The position numbers were made by a program, and so were the translations under genes. From Bacteroidota bacterium (GTDB taxonomy: Bacteria; Bacteroidota; Bacteroidia; NS11-12g; UBA9320), in NCBI GenBank assembly GCA_002746305.1, contig NVWV01000004.1, forward strand, positions 305,764 to 369,763: a DNA stretch of 64,000 nucleotides, written 5' to 3'. The notes beneath the pieces were generated by a model, which ran no database searches, was not told the origin of the DNA, and was given only the letters and a program-made list of their open reading frames with translations. Below are positions 26,976 through 35,445 of the stretch, in pieces. How positions within the stretch are numbered: position 1 is the stretch's first letter; every line of letters starts with the position of its first letter.

Positions 26976-27485
26976 CTAACTCGTTATTTTACGCCACCAT
27001 CTTTTTAAAAAGCATTCCTTTTTTATTTTACCTCCACTATTGGATCGAGTTGGTTCTACATCTACAACGGTACCCTTCGAAGATGACAAATTAAGTTCAG
27101 ATAGCAGTGCTTCTGGAGATTTTTGACCTATGAGGCGATTCTGTACCTCGCCACGGGAATTAATGATTAGTATAGTAGGCATTACACTGACATTGTACTC
27201 TTCTTTAATATCCATATTTTCGAAATAGTCAACATCAAGCTTTAGAGAAATGTACCTTGGGTTAATTGCATCACCCACTTCTTTGTTTGAAAAAGTCTCT
27301 CTTTCCATAGCGATACATGGCTTACACCATATTGCCCAGAAGTCGAGTAGAATGAGTTTATTCTGAGCCCTAGCTTGTACTTTGGCCTCTTCCAGCGAAA
27401 TCTTCTGAAACTCAACTTGGGCATGGCTATCAACCGTTGACGCAAGGATTAAAAAAGATAGGATGGTGAATAACTTAGTTAGCAT
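26976..27485 (-). CDS. Secreted thioredoxin-like (DsbD-gamma/thioredoxin_7-like) protein
   Basis: I choose the ATG at 27485, giving 169 residues. An in-frame ATG at 27515 would put codons inside the terminator of the upstream gene, so it is unlikely. The protein has a signal peptide ending in Ser-His-Ala and a thioredoxin domain with active site WCKPC (Cys54 and Cys57) followed by AMERETF, and a VSVMPTILII cis-proline loop. The C-terminus is unusually basic. It likely acts in the periplasm as a reductase or disulfide carrier. Confidence 0.85.
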   Translation of the reverse strand: MLTKLFTILSFLILASTVDSHAQVEFQKISLEEAKVQARAQNKLILLDFWAIWCKPCIAMERETFSNKEVGDAINPRYISLKLDVDYFENMDIKEEYNVSVMPTILIINSRGEVQNRLIGQKSPEALLSELNLSSSKGTVVDVEPTRSNSGGKIKKECFLKRWWRKITS

Positions 27486-27499
27486 ACTGCATATAAACG

Positions 27500-27529
27500 A
27501 AAAAAGGATGTGCAATGCACATCCTTTTT
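27500..27529 (-). terminator. Intrinsic terminator of the repeat protein gene
   Basis: A nearly perfect palindrome around AAGGATGTGCA / TGCACATCCTT, with A and T runs on both sides. On the minus strand it follows the stop of the repeat gene at 27555 and has a T-rich tail. It also fixes the start of the next gene downstream of it. Confidence 0.85.
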
Positions 27530-27554
27530 ATCAACAATATCTTTTGTTTATCAA

Positions 27555-28640
27555 TTAGTAACCTGGGATACCTAAAGACTTCATAGTCTCAACGTTCATA
27601 TTTCCAACAGGTAGATTGTTATCTTTTTGGTATTTGATAAGAGCTGCTCTTGTATCCTTACCTAAGATATTATCAGTACCTGCAGGTCCTACGTTATAAC
27701 CTTTAGCTGTAAGAGCTCTTTGTACTTGTCTTACTAACTGGCTAGTTACGTTTTTAGAACAAACAACTTCTCTGTATTCAGAGAATCCACCAGCCTTTAC
27801 CAAAACTCTTTTAGTAACTGTTTTGTATTGTGCTGGAATATCACTTGCTTTAGTACTTGCTGGCACATCAACTATCGTTTTAGTTATAGTTTGGTACTGA
27901 GCAGGAATGTCAGTCTCAATAGTCTTAGGACCTTGAACCATAACAGTTTTAGTAATGGTCTTGTACTGAGCAGGAATAACTTCTTCTCTTGTTACAGGAG
28001 GAGCAACCATAACTCTTTTTGTAATAGTCTTAGACTTACCTGGGATACTAATTTCTTTTGAAGATGCAGCAGATACTAATACTCTCTTGGTGATTGTTTT
28101 GTATTGAGCTGGTACTTCAATAAGACACCAAACCATACAGTCACTAGAATTTTCAGCTTTACACATGGCGTCTTTTTGCTTCACCCATTTAGTTGTAGCA
28201 TCTTCCACAAGAACTCTTTCAGTTCTGGTTTCAAACTTAGCAGGAACAGCTACCATTCTAGAGGAAGGAGCTTTAATTTCCATAGTCTCAGTTCTGGTTT
28301 CATACTTTGCAGGAGAAACAACTATGATCTTTTTACTCTCTTCTTTGATAAGTACTCTCTCAGTTCTAGTTTCAAACTTTGCAGGAATTACTTTTACAGT
28401 CTTTCCAGCTTCCTTTTTCATAACAGTTTCAGTAACTGTTTTATATTTTGCAGGAATGGTTACAATTTTCTTGCTAGCCTCTTTAACCATAATAGTTTCT
28501 GTTTCAGTTTTCCACTGATCAGCTATGTAGCATTTAGCATAACATTTACCTGGCACAGCATTAGTTGGTAGTCCGTCTTGAGCAATAGTCGTGGAGGCGA
28601 ATGCAAAGACAAATACAATTAACAATGATAATTTTTTCAT
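27555..28640 (-). CDS. Ten-repeat beta-rich secreted protein with C-terminal peptidoglycan-binding domain
   Basis: The 361-residue protein has a signal peptide ending TTIAQ, then ten repeats of about 23 residues over residues 36-295. Their core is IPA-[KQ]-[YF]-x-T-x-T-[EK]-x-[VI]. Between repeats five and six lies an insert with three cysteines (CKAENSSDCMVWC). The last 65 residues form a PG_binding_1 domain (QVQRALTAKGYNVGP, then DTRAALIKYQKDN). It is probably periplasmic or at the outer membrane and anchored to peptidoglycan. I do not know a characterised protein with this repeat. A -7-like box CACCTTTG lies 34 bases upstream of the start. Confidence 0.8.
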   Translation of the reverse strand: MKKLSLLIVFVFAFASTTIAQDGLPTNAVPGKCYAKCYIADQWKTETETIMVKEASKKIVTIPAKYKTVTETVMKKEAGKTVKVIPAKFETRTERVLIKEESKKIIVVSPAKYETRTETMEIKAPSSRMVAVPAKFETRTERVLVEDATTKWVKQKDAMCKAENSSDCMVWCLIEVPAQYKTITKRVLVSAASSKEISIPGKSKTITKRVMVAPPVTREEVIPAQYKTITKTVMVQGPKTIETDIPAQYQTITKTIVDVPASTKASDIPAQYKTVTKRVLVKAGGFSEYREVVCSKNVTSQLVRQVQRALTAKGYNVGPAGTDNILGKDTRAALIKYQKDNNLPVGNMNVETMKSLGIPGY

Positions 28641-28729
28641 GATGAGTTATTTTTGATTTGATTTAAATTATAAGCAAAGGTGGGAAAAATAAATGAGAAT
28701 CAAAATTTCCTTGAAATCAAAAGCCGATA

Positions 28730-29398
28730 TTATCCAAATAGCTTCTTTCTGAAAGCAATAATAGTAAATACACCAATACTTATGGCAGCATCAGCAATGT
28801 TGAAAACAGGTCTAAAAAACTGTAATCTGGATCCACCAAAATAAGGTATCCAATCAGGCCAAAAGGTGTCAACTAAAGGGAAATATAACATGTCAACAAC
28901 CTTACCCATAAAGAGAGGTGCATAACCACCTTCATTAGGCATAAATGAGGCAACTTGATAGTGTGAGCTTGCAGAGAAAAATTGACCGTAAAACAAAGAG
29001 TCAATAATATTTCCTAAAGCTCCAGCCAATATGAGTGAAACCAAAATGATCATTGCAGTTTTGGCTCCCTCCTTGATCAGATTTTTAATGTAATAAACAA
29101 TAATAACCGAGGCGATAATTCTAAATGAAGTGAGAATTATCTTACCCCATTTTCCTCCTAACTCTAAACCAAAGGCCATCCCTGGATTTTCGGTAAAGTG
29201 TAACTCAAACCAGTCATTAAAAATAGTTTTACTCTGACCAAGTGAAAAGTTTGTTTTAATGTGAAATTTCAACCATTGATCCAGAAACAAAACTGTGAAT
29301 ACGGTTAATAGGACGAAGAGAGCTTGTCTCTTACTCTTACGGCTTTCGTGCAATTCCAAAATATATTTTTTACTTGTACTGATTCTTTTTAGCTTCAA
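28730..29398 (-). CDS. lspA: Lipoprotein signal peptidase II
   Basis: LspA removes signal peptides in front of the lipid-modified cysteine. The two catalytic aspartates are visible in GNIIDSLFYG and RPVFNIADAAISIG, and the protein has four membrane segments. The longest frame is 222 residues with a TTG start, and overlaps the upstream DksA-like gene by 29 bases. The first 25 residues are basic and not conserved, so the true start may be another TTG inside that stretch. Several lipoproteins encoded in this window are its expected substrates. Confidence 0.95.
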   Translation of the reverse strand: MKLKRISTSKKYILELHESRKSKRQALFVLLTVFTVLFLDQWLKFHIKTNFSLGQSKTIFNDWFELHFTENPGMAFGLELGGKWGKIILTSFRIIASVIIVYYIKNLIKEGAKTAMIILVSLILAGALGNIIDSLFYGQFFSASSHYQVASFMPNEGGYAPLFMGKVVDMLYFPLVDTFWPDWIPYFGGSRLQFFRPVFNIADAAISIGVFTIIAFRKKLFG

Positions 29399-29750
29399 TA
29401 CTTTGTGTAGTATGAGGCACCGCTCTTAGTCTTTCTTTGCTTATAAGGTTGCCTGTAACTTTACAAATACCATACGTTTTATTTTCAACTCTTACCAATG
29501 CGGTTTGTAAGTTATCGATAAACTTCTGTTGCCTTGAAGCCAATTGGCCCACACTCTCTTTTTGTTGTGAAGCACTTCCGTCATCAATGGAGATATAAGC
29601 ACTTGCAGTGTCATCTGTGCCATTAGAGTTTCCTTGCTTTATCTGCATCAGAAGATATTTATATTCTGTCTGAGCACTTTCTAATTTCTTAAGAATATTT
29701 TCTTTGAATTCTGCAAGATCTACATCACTATATCTTAGTTTATCTGCCAT
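29370..29750 (-). CDS. TraR/DksA-type regulator with degenerate zinc finger
   Basis: The 126-residue protein has the DksA-like layout: a coiled-coil N-terminal half and a C-terminal YGICKVTGNLISKERL segment followed by RAVPHTTQSIEAK. Only one of the four zinc cysteines remains. DksA proteins bind the RNA polymerase secondary channel and modulate the response to (p)ppGpp. It lies between ileS (seven bases) and lspA (overlap) on the same strand, an arrangement often seen in Bacteroidota, so the three genes are probably transcribed together. Confidence 0.88.
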   Translation of the reverse strand: MADKLRYSDVDLAEFKENILKKLESAQTEYKYLLMQIKQGNSNGTDDTASAYISIDDGSASQQKESVGQLASRQQKFIDNLQTALVRVENKTYGICKVTGNLISKERLRAVPHTTQSIEAKKNQYK

Positions 29751-29757
29751 TTGTATT

Positions 29758-32700
29758 TTATTTTGATAGGTTAATCTTAATTAAGTTAGTATCAATATCA
29801 ATTTCATTGTCACCTTCTACTTCTGAAACAGTGACCAGAGATTCTGCCAAAATTTCGCCGCAAATATATTGATTAAACGTATTAATGGCTTTATCGGTAT
29901 ATGGGTGACTAACTAATTTAACGTTGATCTTATCGGTTACTTCAAAGTCCTTATCTTTTCGAAGGTTCTGAATTTTATTAACTAATTCCCGAGCTACTCC
30001 TTCAGTTTTCAGTTCTGCATTAATTTCTAGGTCCAAAGCAACGGTATAGTTATTGTCGGTCATTATCTTCCATCCCGGAATATCAGCAGTCTTTACTTCA
30101 ATATCGTCTATTGATATAGCATAAGAATTACCATTGGCTTCAATATCAATTGTTTCTCCCATTTCTAACTTTCCAATTTCATCATTGGTGAAACCAAAAA
30201 TAGGTCCAGTGACTGCTTTCATATCCTTACCTACCTTAGAGCCTAAAACTTTAAAGTTGGGCTTTGCAGATTTCTTAATAATGGATGAACTCTTGTCTAT
30301 AATTTCAATTTCTTTGATATTTACTTCAAACTTAATGACCTCTTCCACTTTTCTTAAGTTTACCGCAAATTCGTCGTCAAGAGCAGGAATAATAGCCTTG
30401 CTTAATGGTTGACGAACTTTGATACCCTCAAGTTTACGGATACGGAGAATCAACGATGTAATCTTTTGTGAAATCTCAATTTGCTTTTCCAATTCTGTAT
30501 TGATAATAGACTCATCTGCTTTTGGAAAATCTTGAAGGTGAATGGACTCGTTAGAGAAGGTTAAGTCTCTATACATATTATCAGCATAGAAGGGACTAAA
30601 GCAACACATCAATTTTGCAACTGTTTCTAAACAGGTACTTAGTGTTTGATATGCGGCAATTTTATCGGTACTTAATTCGCCTTTCCAGAAACGACGTCTA
30701 TTTAATCTAACATACCAATTAGACAGATCATCTATCACATAGCTTTGAATTGCACGAGTAGCCTTGGTAGGTTCATAGTCTTCCATAGAATCTTCTACGA
30801 ACTTTGCAAGAGAATGAAGTTTACTTAAAATCCATCTATCTAGTTCTGATCGATCACCCAACGGAACGATTGGGTAGTCATTAGTGAACTTATCAATATT
30901 GGCATATAGGGCATAGAAGCCATAGGTGTTATGTAAGGTGCCAAAAAACTTACGTTGGGTTTCACCTAGTCCATTTATGTCAAATTTAAGATTGTCCCAT
31001 GGTGATGCGTTGCTCAGCATGTACCATCTAATAATATCTGCTCCATATTTGTCTACAGCCATGAAAGGATCAATGGAATTTCCTTTGCTCTTAGACATCT
31101 TATTACCATTTTTATCCTGAACAAGACCATTGGCCATTACTGTTTTGTAGGCCACAGAATCATTTAGCATAACAGAGATAGCATGCAACGTAAAGAACCA
31201 ACCTCTCGTTTGATCTACGCCTTCGGCAATGAAGTCAGCGGGGTAGTTTGTTCTGTCATCTACTTGCTCCTTATTTTCGAATGGATAATGTACTTGTGCA
31301 TACGGCATAGCACCAGAGTCAAACCAAACATCAATTAGGTCTGCTTCTCGCTTCATGAGCTTTCCATCAGAAGAAACTAGAAAAATATCGTCTATAAAAG
31401 GACGATGTAAATCAAAATCATCATTTATGGTATTACTGTCCATAAACCCTGCGTTAACAGACTTCTCGACCTCAGTTTTTAATTGATCTATAGAACCGAT
31501 GCAAAGTTCCTCTTCACCATCTTCAGTTCTCCAGATAGGTAAGGGAGTACCCCAATAGCGGCTTCTACTAAGATTCCAATCTACCAAGTTTTCCAACCAA
31601 TTGCCGAATCTTCCTTCGCCAGTGCTAGCAGGTTTCCATTTAATGGTTTTATTAAGTTCTATTAGCCTGTCTTTTACAGCTGTTGTTTTTATAAACCAAC
31701 TTTCTAAGGGGTAATAAAGAATAGGCTTGTCGGTTCTCCAACAGTGAGGATAGCTATGCTCATATTTTTCTACTTTAAAAGCCTTATTATCAGTTTTTAA
31801 CTTGATGGCTATTTTTACATCTGTGGACATATAGCCATCTGCCTTTTCATCTTCGTCCTTGTAGTTCTTTACATAAAGACCCGAAAATTCTCCAACTCCA
31901 TCAATAAATTTACCTTGTTTATCTACAAGGGTAAGTGAGCCTATCCCATTTTGCTTAGCTACAATGTAGTCATCGGTTCCAAAACTTGGAGCCAAATGAA
32001 CAATTCCAGTACCATCTTCTGTAGTTACGAAATTTGCTCCAATGATTTCAAAAGCCTTCCCATCTTCAGGTTGTTGATAGGGCATTAGCTGCTCATATTT
32101 TTGACCTACCAGTTCTGAACCTTTTAATTCTTTAACAATTTCAAAGGGAATTGCCTTATCTCCAGCATTGTAATCTTCAAGTTGAAGTTCTTCGTTCTTA
32201 GCAGAAAAGTATTTACTCAACAGTTTAGTTGCCAGTATTACTGTTATTTTTTTAAACGTATATTGATTATAAGTCTTTACTACTGAGTAATCTATCTTAG
32301 GTCCAATACCTAAAGCTGTGTTACTGGGTAAGGTCCATGGGGTAGTGGTCCAAGCGATACAATATGTACTTCCCCAATTAAGATCAAGATGAATTGCTGC
32401 TGGATTTTTTAATTTGAATTGTGCAACTACAGTAGTGTCCTTTACATTTTTATAGGTCCCCGGTTGGTTAAGTTCATGAGAGCTAAGACCTGTACCTGCT
32501 GCGGGTGAGTAAGGTTGTATGGTATGTCCTTTGTATAAAAAACCTTTGTCGTGAAGTCTTTTAAGTAAATTCCATACAGACTCTATGTATTTATTCTCGT
32601 AGGTAACGTATGGATTATCCAAATCTACCCAATACCCAATTTTTTCAGTAAGTTCATCCCACTTATCCTTAAACTTAAGAACATCACTGCGGCAAGCTGC

Positions 32701-33072
32701 ATTGTATTCCTCAATGGAAATGCTCTTGCCTATGTCTTCCTTTGTAATACCCAACGCTTTTTCTACTTGCAGTTCAACGGGTAAACCATGAGTATCCCAT
32801 CCAGCTTTACGCTCCACTCGGTATCCTTGAAGAGTTTTGTATCTACAAAATACATCCTTAATTGATCTACTGATTACATGATGTATTCCGGGCATTCCAT
32901 TTGCCGAAGGAGGACCTTCATAAAAAACAAATGAGTTTTCTGCACTGCGTTGATTTACACTTTTTTCAAAAACTTGATTTTCCTTCCAAAATTTGAGAAC
33001 GTTTTTCTCTGTAGATGGAACATCAAGTTGAGGGTATTGTTGGTATTTTTTGGCGTTGGCCTTTAGTGACAT
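29758..33072 (-). CDS. ileS: Isoleucyl-tRNA synthetase
   Basis: The 1104-residue protein has the class I synthetase landmarks: the HIGH-type motif PGIHHVI near residue 60, editing (CP1) domain sequences with TTPWTLPSNTALG, the KMSKSKGNS signature near residue 660, and the C-terminal anticodon-binding domain. It charges tRNA-Ile and edits valine. It heads the ileS / dksA-like / lspA operon. A TACCTTTG box lies 24 bases upstream of the ATG on the minus strand. Confidence 0.98.
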   Translation of the reverse strand: MSLKANAKKYQQYPQLDVPSTEKNVLKFWKENQVFEKSVNQRSAENSFVFYEGPPSANGMPGIHHVISRSIKDVFCRYKTLQGYRVERKAGWDTHGLPVELQVEKALGITKEDIGKSISIEEYNAACRSDVLKFKDKWDELTEKIGYWVDLDNPYVTYENKYIESVWNLLKRLHDKGFLYKGHTIQPYSPAAGTGLSSHELNQPGTYKNVKDTTVVAQFKLKNPAAIHLDLNWGSTYCIAWTTTPWTLPSNTALGIGPKIDYSVVKTYNQYTFKKITVILATKLLSKYFSAKNEELQLEDYNAGDKAIPFEIVKELKGSELVGQKYEQLMPYQQPEDGKAFEIIGANFVTTEDGTGIVHLAPSFGTDDYIVAKQNGIGSLTLVDKQGKFIDGVGEFSGLYVKNYKDEDEKADGYMSTDVKIAIKLKTDNKAFKVEKYEHSYPHCWRTDKPILYYPLESWFIKTTAVKDRLIELNKTIKWKPASTGEGRFGNWLENLVDWNLSRSRYWGTPLPIWRTEDGEEELCIGSIDQLKTEVEKSVNAGFMDSNTINDDFDLHRPFIDDIFLVSSDGKLMKREADLIDVWFDSGAMPYAQVHYPFENKEQVDDRTNYPADFIAEGVDQTRGWFFTLHAISVMLNDSVAYKTVMANGLVQDKNGNKMSKSKGNSIDPFMAVDKYGADIIRWYMLSNASPWDNLKFDINGLGETQRKFFGTLHNTYGFYALYANIDKFTNDYPIVPLGDRSELDRWILSKLHSLAKFVEDSMEDYEPTKATRAIQSYVIDDLSNWYVRLNRRRFWKGELSTDKIAAYQTLSTCLETVAKLMCCFSPFYADNMYRDLTFSNESIHLQDFPKADESIINTELEKQIEISQKITSLILRIRKLEGIKVRQPLSKAIIPALDDEFAVNLRKVEEVIKFEVNIKEIEIIDKSSSIIKKSAKPNFKVLGSKVGKDMKAVTGPIFGFTNDEIGKLEMGETIDIEANGNSYAISIDDIEVKTADIPGWKIMTDNNYTVALDLEINAELKTEGVARELVNKIQNLRKDKDFEVTDKINVKLVSHPYTDKAINTFNQYICGEILAESLVTVSEVEGDNEIDIDTNLIKINLSK

Positions 33073-33096
33073 TTTAGATGTTTTTAACTAAGTGTG

Positions 33097-33104
33097 CAAA
33101 GGTA
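33097..33104 (-). promoter_or_regulatory. -7 box (TACCTTTG) of ileS
   Basis: Exact match to TAnnTTTG on the minus strand, 24 bases upstream of the ileS ATG. No clear -33 TTTG at the expected spacing. Confidence 0.5.
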
Positions 33105-33202
33105 ATATTTTAAGAGGAGTAAATCAGTTTTGAAAAGTCCTGATACTTTTATGGTTGAGTCATGAATTATTATCGTGGCTTTGATTAAATTTGATTTGTC
33201 TT

Positions 33203-34024
33203 ATGGGTATTGTCGTAAAAGCAAATGGCGGATTAGGTAACAGGATGAGGGTCTTGGCATCTTGTATTGCTTTACACGAACGTTTAAGAGAAGAGGTTGA
33301 AGTACTTTGGGTTAACAATGAGGAACTAAATTGCCCCTATAATCAACTTTTTTTGCCAATTTCAGGACTAAAGATAAAAGACGTGAAATACATTCCGAAA
33401 TGGAATCGATTGGGACTAAAACTCAGAAAAAAGTCAGTTTATCAGGCATTTAAGAATTATGATATCCAGTTTTCTGATGTGGAAATAAGGGAACTTAAGG
33501 AAATGAAAAGCGATTTGGTAAAGTTAATTCGAGATGCAAAAAGTGTGTTTATTGACACCTGCGAGGCCTTTTATGGCGATCAGAGTTTTTTAGCATTTCT
33601 TATACCTGAAAAGTTGGTTAACCAAGAAATTGAACGACGTCTGACCATAATTGAACACTCAAATTATATGGGAGTTCATATCAGAAGAGGCGATAATGCC
33701 ACCTCCATAAATATTAGTACAACCTCAGCATTTATTTCGAAGATGAAGAGTGTTGTTTCTGCAGATATAAACACAATCTTTTATCTTAGCACAGATAGTA
33801 AATTAGAAGTATTGTCACTTAAAGCCGCCTTCCCAAATAAGATTGTTCATTTTCCTATCGGACTTAAAAGAAATAGACCCTCTGATATAAGAATGGCTCT
33901 CGTTGATTTACTAGTATTGTCAAAATCAAAGAAGATACTGGGTAGTTATTGGAGTAGTTTCAGTGAAGTCGCATCTGCATATGGAGGCATTCCTTTGGAA
34001 TCAATGGGGCACAGCGAAAGGTGA
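33203..34024 (+). CDS. HIRRGD-motif glycosyltransferase (fucosyltransferase superfamily)
   Basis: I use the ATG at 33203; the longer frame would need a TTG. The 273-residue protein begins with an ANGGLGNRMR glycine loop and has GVHIRRGDN near residue 156 and a C-terminal GSYWSSFSEVAS. This is the combination seen in alpha-1,2/alpha-1,6/O-fucosyltransferase-like enzymes, where the HxRRGD arginines bind GDP-fucose. It probably adds a sugar to a surface glycan, but donor and acceptor cannot be inferred. It is an isolated gene with no other glycan genes around it. Confidence 0.75.
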   Translation: MGIVVKANGGLGNRMRVLASCIALHERLREEVEVLWVNNEELNCPYNQLFLPISGLKIKDVKYIPKWNRLGLKLRKKSVYQAFKNYDIQFSDVEIRELKEMKSDLVKLIRDAKSVFIDTCEAFYGDQSFLAFLIPEKLVNQEIERRLTIIEHSNYMGVHIRRGDNATSINISTTSAFISKMKSVVSADINTIFYLSTDSKLEVLSLKAAFPNKIVHFPIGLKRNRPSDIRMALVDLLVLSKSKKILGSYWSSFSEVASAYGGIPLESMGHSER

Positions 34025-34077
34025 ATGGAATTAAGGTTTTGTTCTAAACAGACTTAATTTAATCCGAAGACTTGTCC

Positions 34078-34503
34078 TTAGCGAATAAATTTCAGTAATT
34101 CATTAGCATCTTGATAGCCGACATTCTTTGATTGAACTCTACCATTTTTATCTACTATTATCTGAGTTGGATATGCCCTAATATCAAATTGTTTTGCAAT
34201 ATGTATACCTTCTCCTTTTTCAGCATCTATTTTAACAGAAATATAGTTCTTTGAAAGATAATCAGAGACGGCATGGTCTGTATAAACTTTTTTCTTCATC
34301 TTTTTACAATAGCCACACCAGCTTGTTGATACATCAATGAAGACGGGTTTGTTAGATTCCGTTGCAGATGCAAGTGCTTCTTTTAAGCTAATATCATTCA
34401 TCCAAGTGATTGAATGAGATGGAGTTGTTGTCGTTGGATTTGAGGCAGATTTACAACTGATAAAAATGGATATAATCCCCACAATTAGAAATAAGTTTTT
34501 CAT
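34078..34503 (-). CDS. Thioredoxin-fold lipoprotein
   Basis: The 141-residue protein has a lipoprotein signal with Cys17 (FISC), then a thioredoxin-like domain with active site WCGYC (Cys63 and Cys66) and an IRAYPTQIIVD cis-proline strand. It should be a membrane-anchored periplasmic thiol reductase. It is the last gene of a run with an ECF sigma factor and an anti-sigma-like protein, which suggests an envelope-stress or redox-responsive unit. Confidence 0.88.
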   Translation of the reverse strand: MKNLFLIVGIISIFISCKSASNPTTTTPSHSITWMNDISLKEALASATESNKPVFIDVSTSWCGYCKKMKKKVYTDHAVSDYLSKNYISVKIDAEKGEGIHIAKQFDIRAYPTQIIVDKNGRVQSKNVGYQDANELLKFIR

Positions 34504-34555
34504 TAGATTGTTTTCAAGATTATACGAGATAGGGGATAAATACTTACCGCAATTG

Positions 34556-34816
34556 TTAGTCGAGAGCTTTTAATATTCTTTCTCGCTGAGTATCGGTCAG
34601 TCTAAGGTTTTGCCCTTCCTTTTGTTTCATTATTTTTTCAATAGCCTCATCAATTAAAGCTCCATCTTGCTGAAAGCTCTTACAAGCTGAACACATTTTG
34701 GAATGCATTTTAAACTTTAAAGTTTCTCCGAATGAGAGTGCATTAAACGCTTTTTTAGCCGCAAGAATTGACGCTTGTTTGCAAGAAAGCATTGCTATTT
34801 TCATTAGTGGATTCAT
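34556..34816 (-). CDS. Small zinc-finger anti-sigma-like protein
   Basis: The 86-residue protein has a Cys near the N-terminus (LSCKQAS) and an H-x3-C-x2-C motif (HSKMCSACKS), the arrangement of zinc-binding anti-sigma domains. It has no membrane segment. It begins one base after the stop of the ECF sigma gene, as expected for a cognate anti-sigma factor that keeps the sigma inactive. The signal it responds to is unknown. Confidence 0.75.
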   Translation of the reverse strand: MNPLMKIAMLSCKQASILAAKKAFNALSFGETLKFKMHSKMCSACKSFQQDGALIDEAIEKIMKQKEGQNLRLTDTQRERILKALD

Positions 34817-34817
34817 C

Positions 34818-35402
34818 TTAATTATCTTTCCAGTTTTGGTCCAGGCAAGTTTTTAATTGCAGTTTGGCTCTATGTGCCATCTGCCATAGGTTAGACGAGG
34901 TAATTCCCAATTCCTTACAAATCTCTGACCCTTTTTTGTGGTCAAAGTACTTTCCAAGTATTACACTACGCCAATTTACGGGAAGGTTTTCTAAACAAGA
35001 CTCAAGAACGGTTAAGAATTCTGCATTGTCTAATAGGTTTTCTTCGGTATTACCCCACAGTGGATCTTGTACTTTACTAAAAACACCATTACTGTCGAAG
35101 TGGTCCTCCTCAACAGACCTTCCTTGTAGTTCAGTAGCATTTATAGACTTTGTGGTATTACTTGCTCTGTAGTAATCTATTATCTTATTATTAAGTATGG
35201 TAAACAACCAAGTTTTGGGGTTGCTTCCTGGCTTATATCTGTCAAAAGACTTATAAGCTGATAACATGGTGTCTTGTACAAGATCTTCGGCTGTTTCTTT
35301 ACTTGATGTTTTGTAGGTAGCCCAAGAATACATGTCATCGCCATACTTGGCAAACCAAGAGCTAATTGCGGCGTGGGAATTATTTGCTTCAGTGGTTGAC
35401 AT
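34818..35402 (-). CDS. ECF-type sigma-70 factor
   Basis: The 194-residue protein has sigma region 2 (ETAEDLVQDTMLSAYKSFDRYKPG region, then TWLFTILNNKIIDYYR) and region 4 (SEICKELGITSSNLWQMAHRAK). It lacks regions 1 and 3, as in ECF factors. It precedes an anti-sigma-like gene and a thioredoxin lipoprotein. It starts 43 bases after the stop of the MMPL exporter gene on the same strand, so the exporter may belong to the same transcript. Confidence 0.92.
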   Translation of the reverse strand: MSTTEANNSHAAISSWFAKYGDDMYSWATYKTSSKETAEDLVQDTMLSAYKSFDRYKPGSNPKTWLFTILNNKIIDYYRASNTTKSINATELQGRSVEEDHFDSNGVFSKVQDPLWGNTEENLLDNAEFLTVLESCLENLPVNWRSVILGKYFDHKKGSEICKELGITSSNLWQMAHRAKLQLKTCLDQNWKDN

Positions 35403-35445
35403 CTCTTACAATGATACTATTATTTACAAAAAAGTGAAAGTTCTT

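Noticed and set aside
26912..27094. Plus-strand frame of 60 codons
   Set aside because: Overlaps the end of the thioredoxin-like gene in antisense and has no supporting promoter or motif.
27828..28571. Several plus-strand open frames opposite the repeat protein
   Set aside because: They arise because the repeated coding sequence lacks stops on the other strand; Ser/Asn/Phe-rich composition is typical of such shadows.
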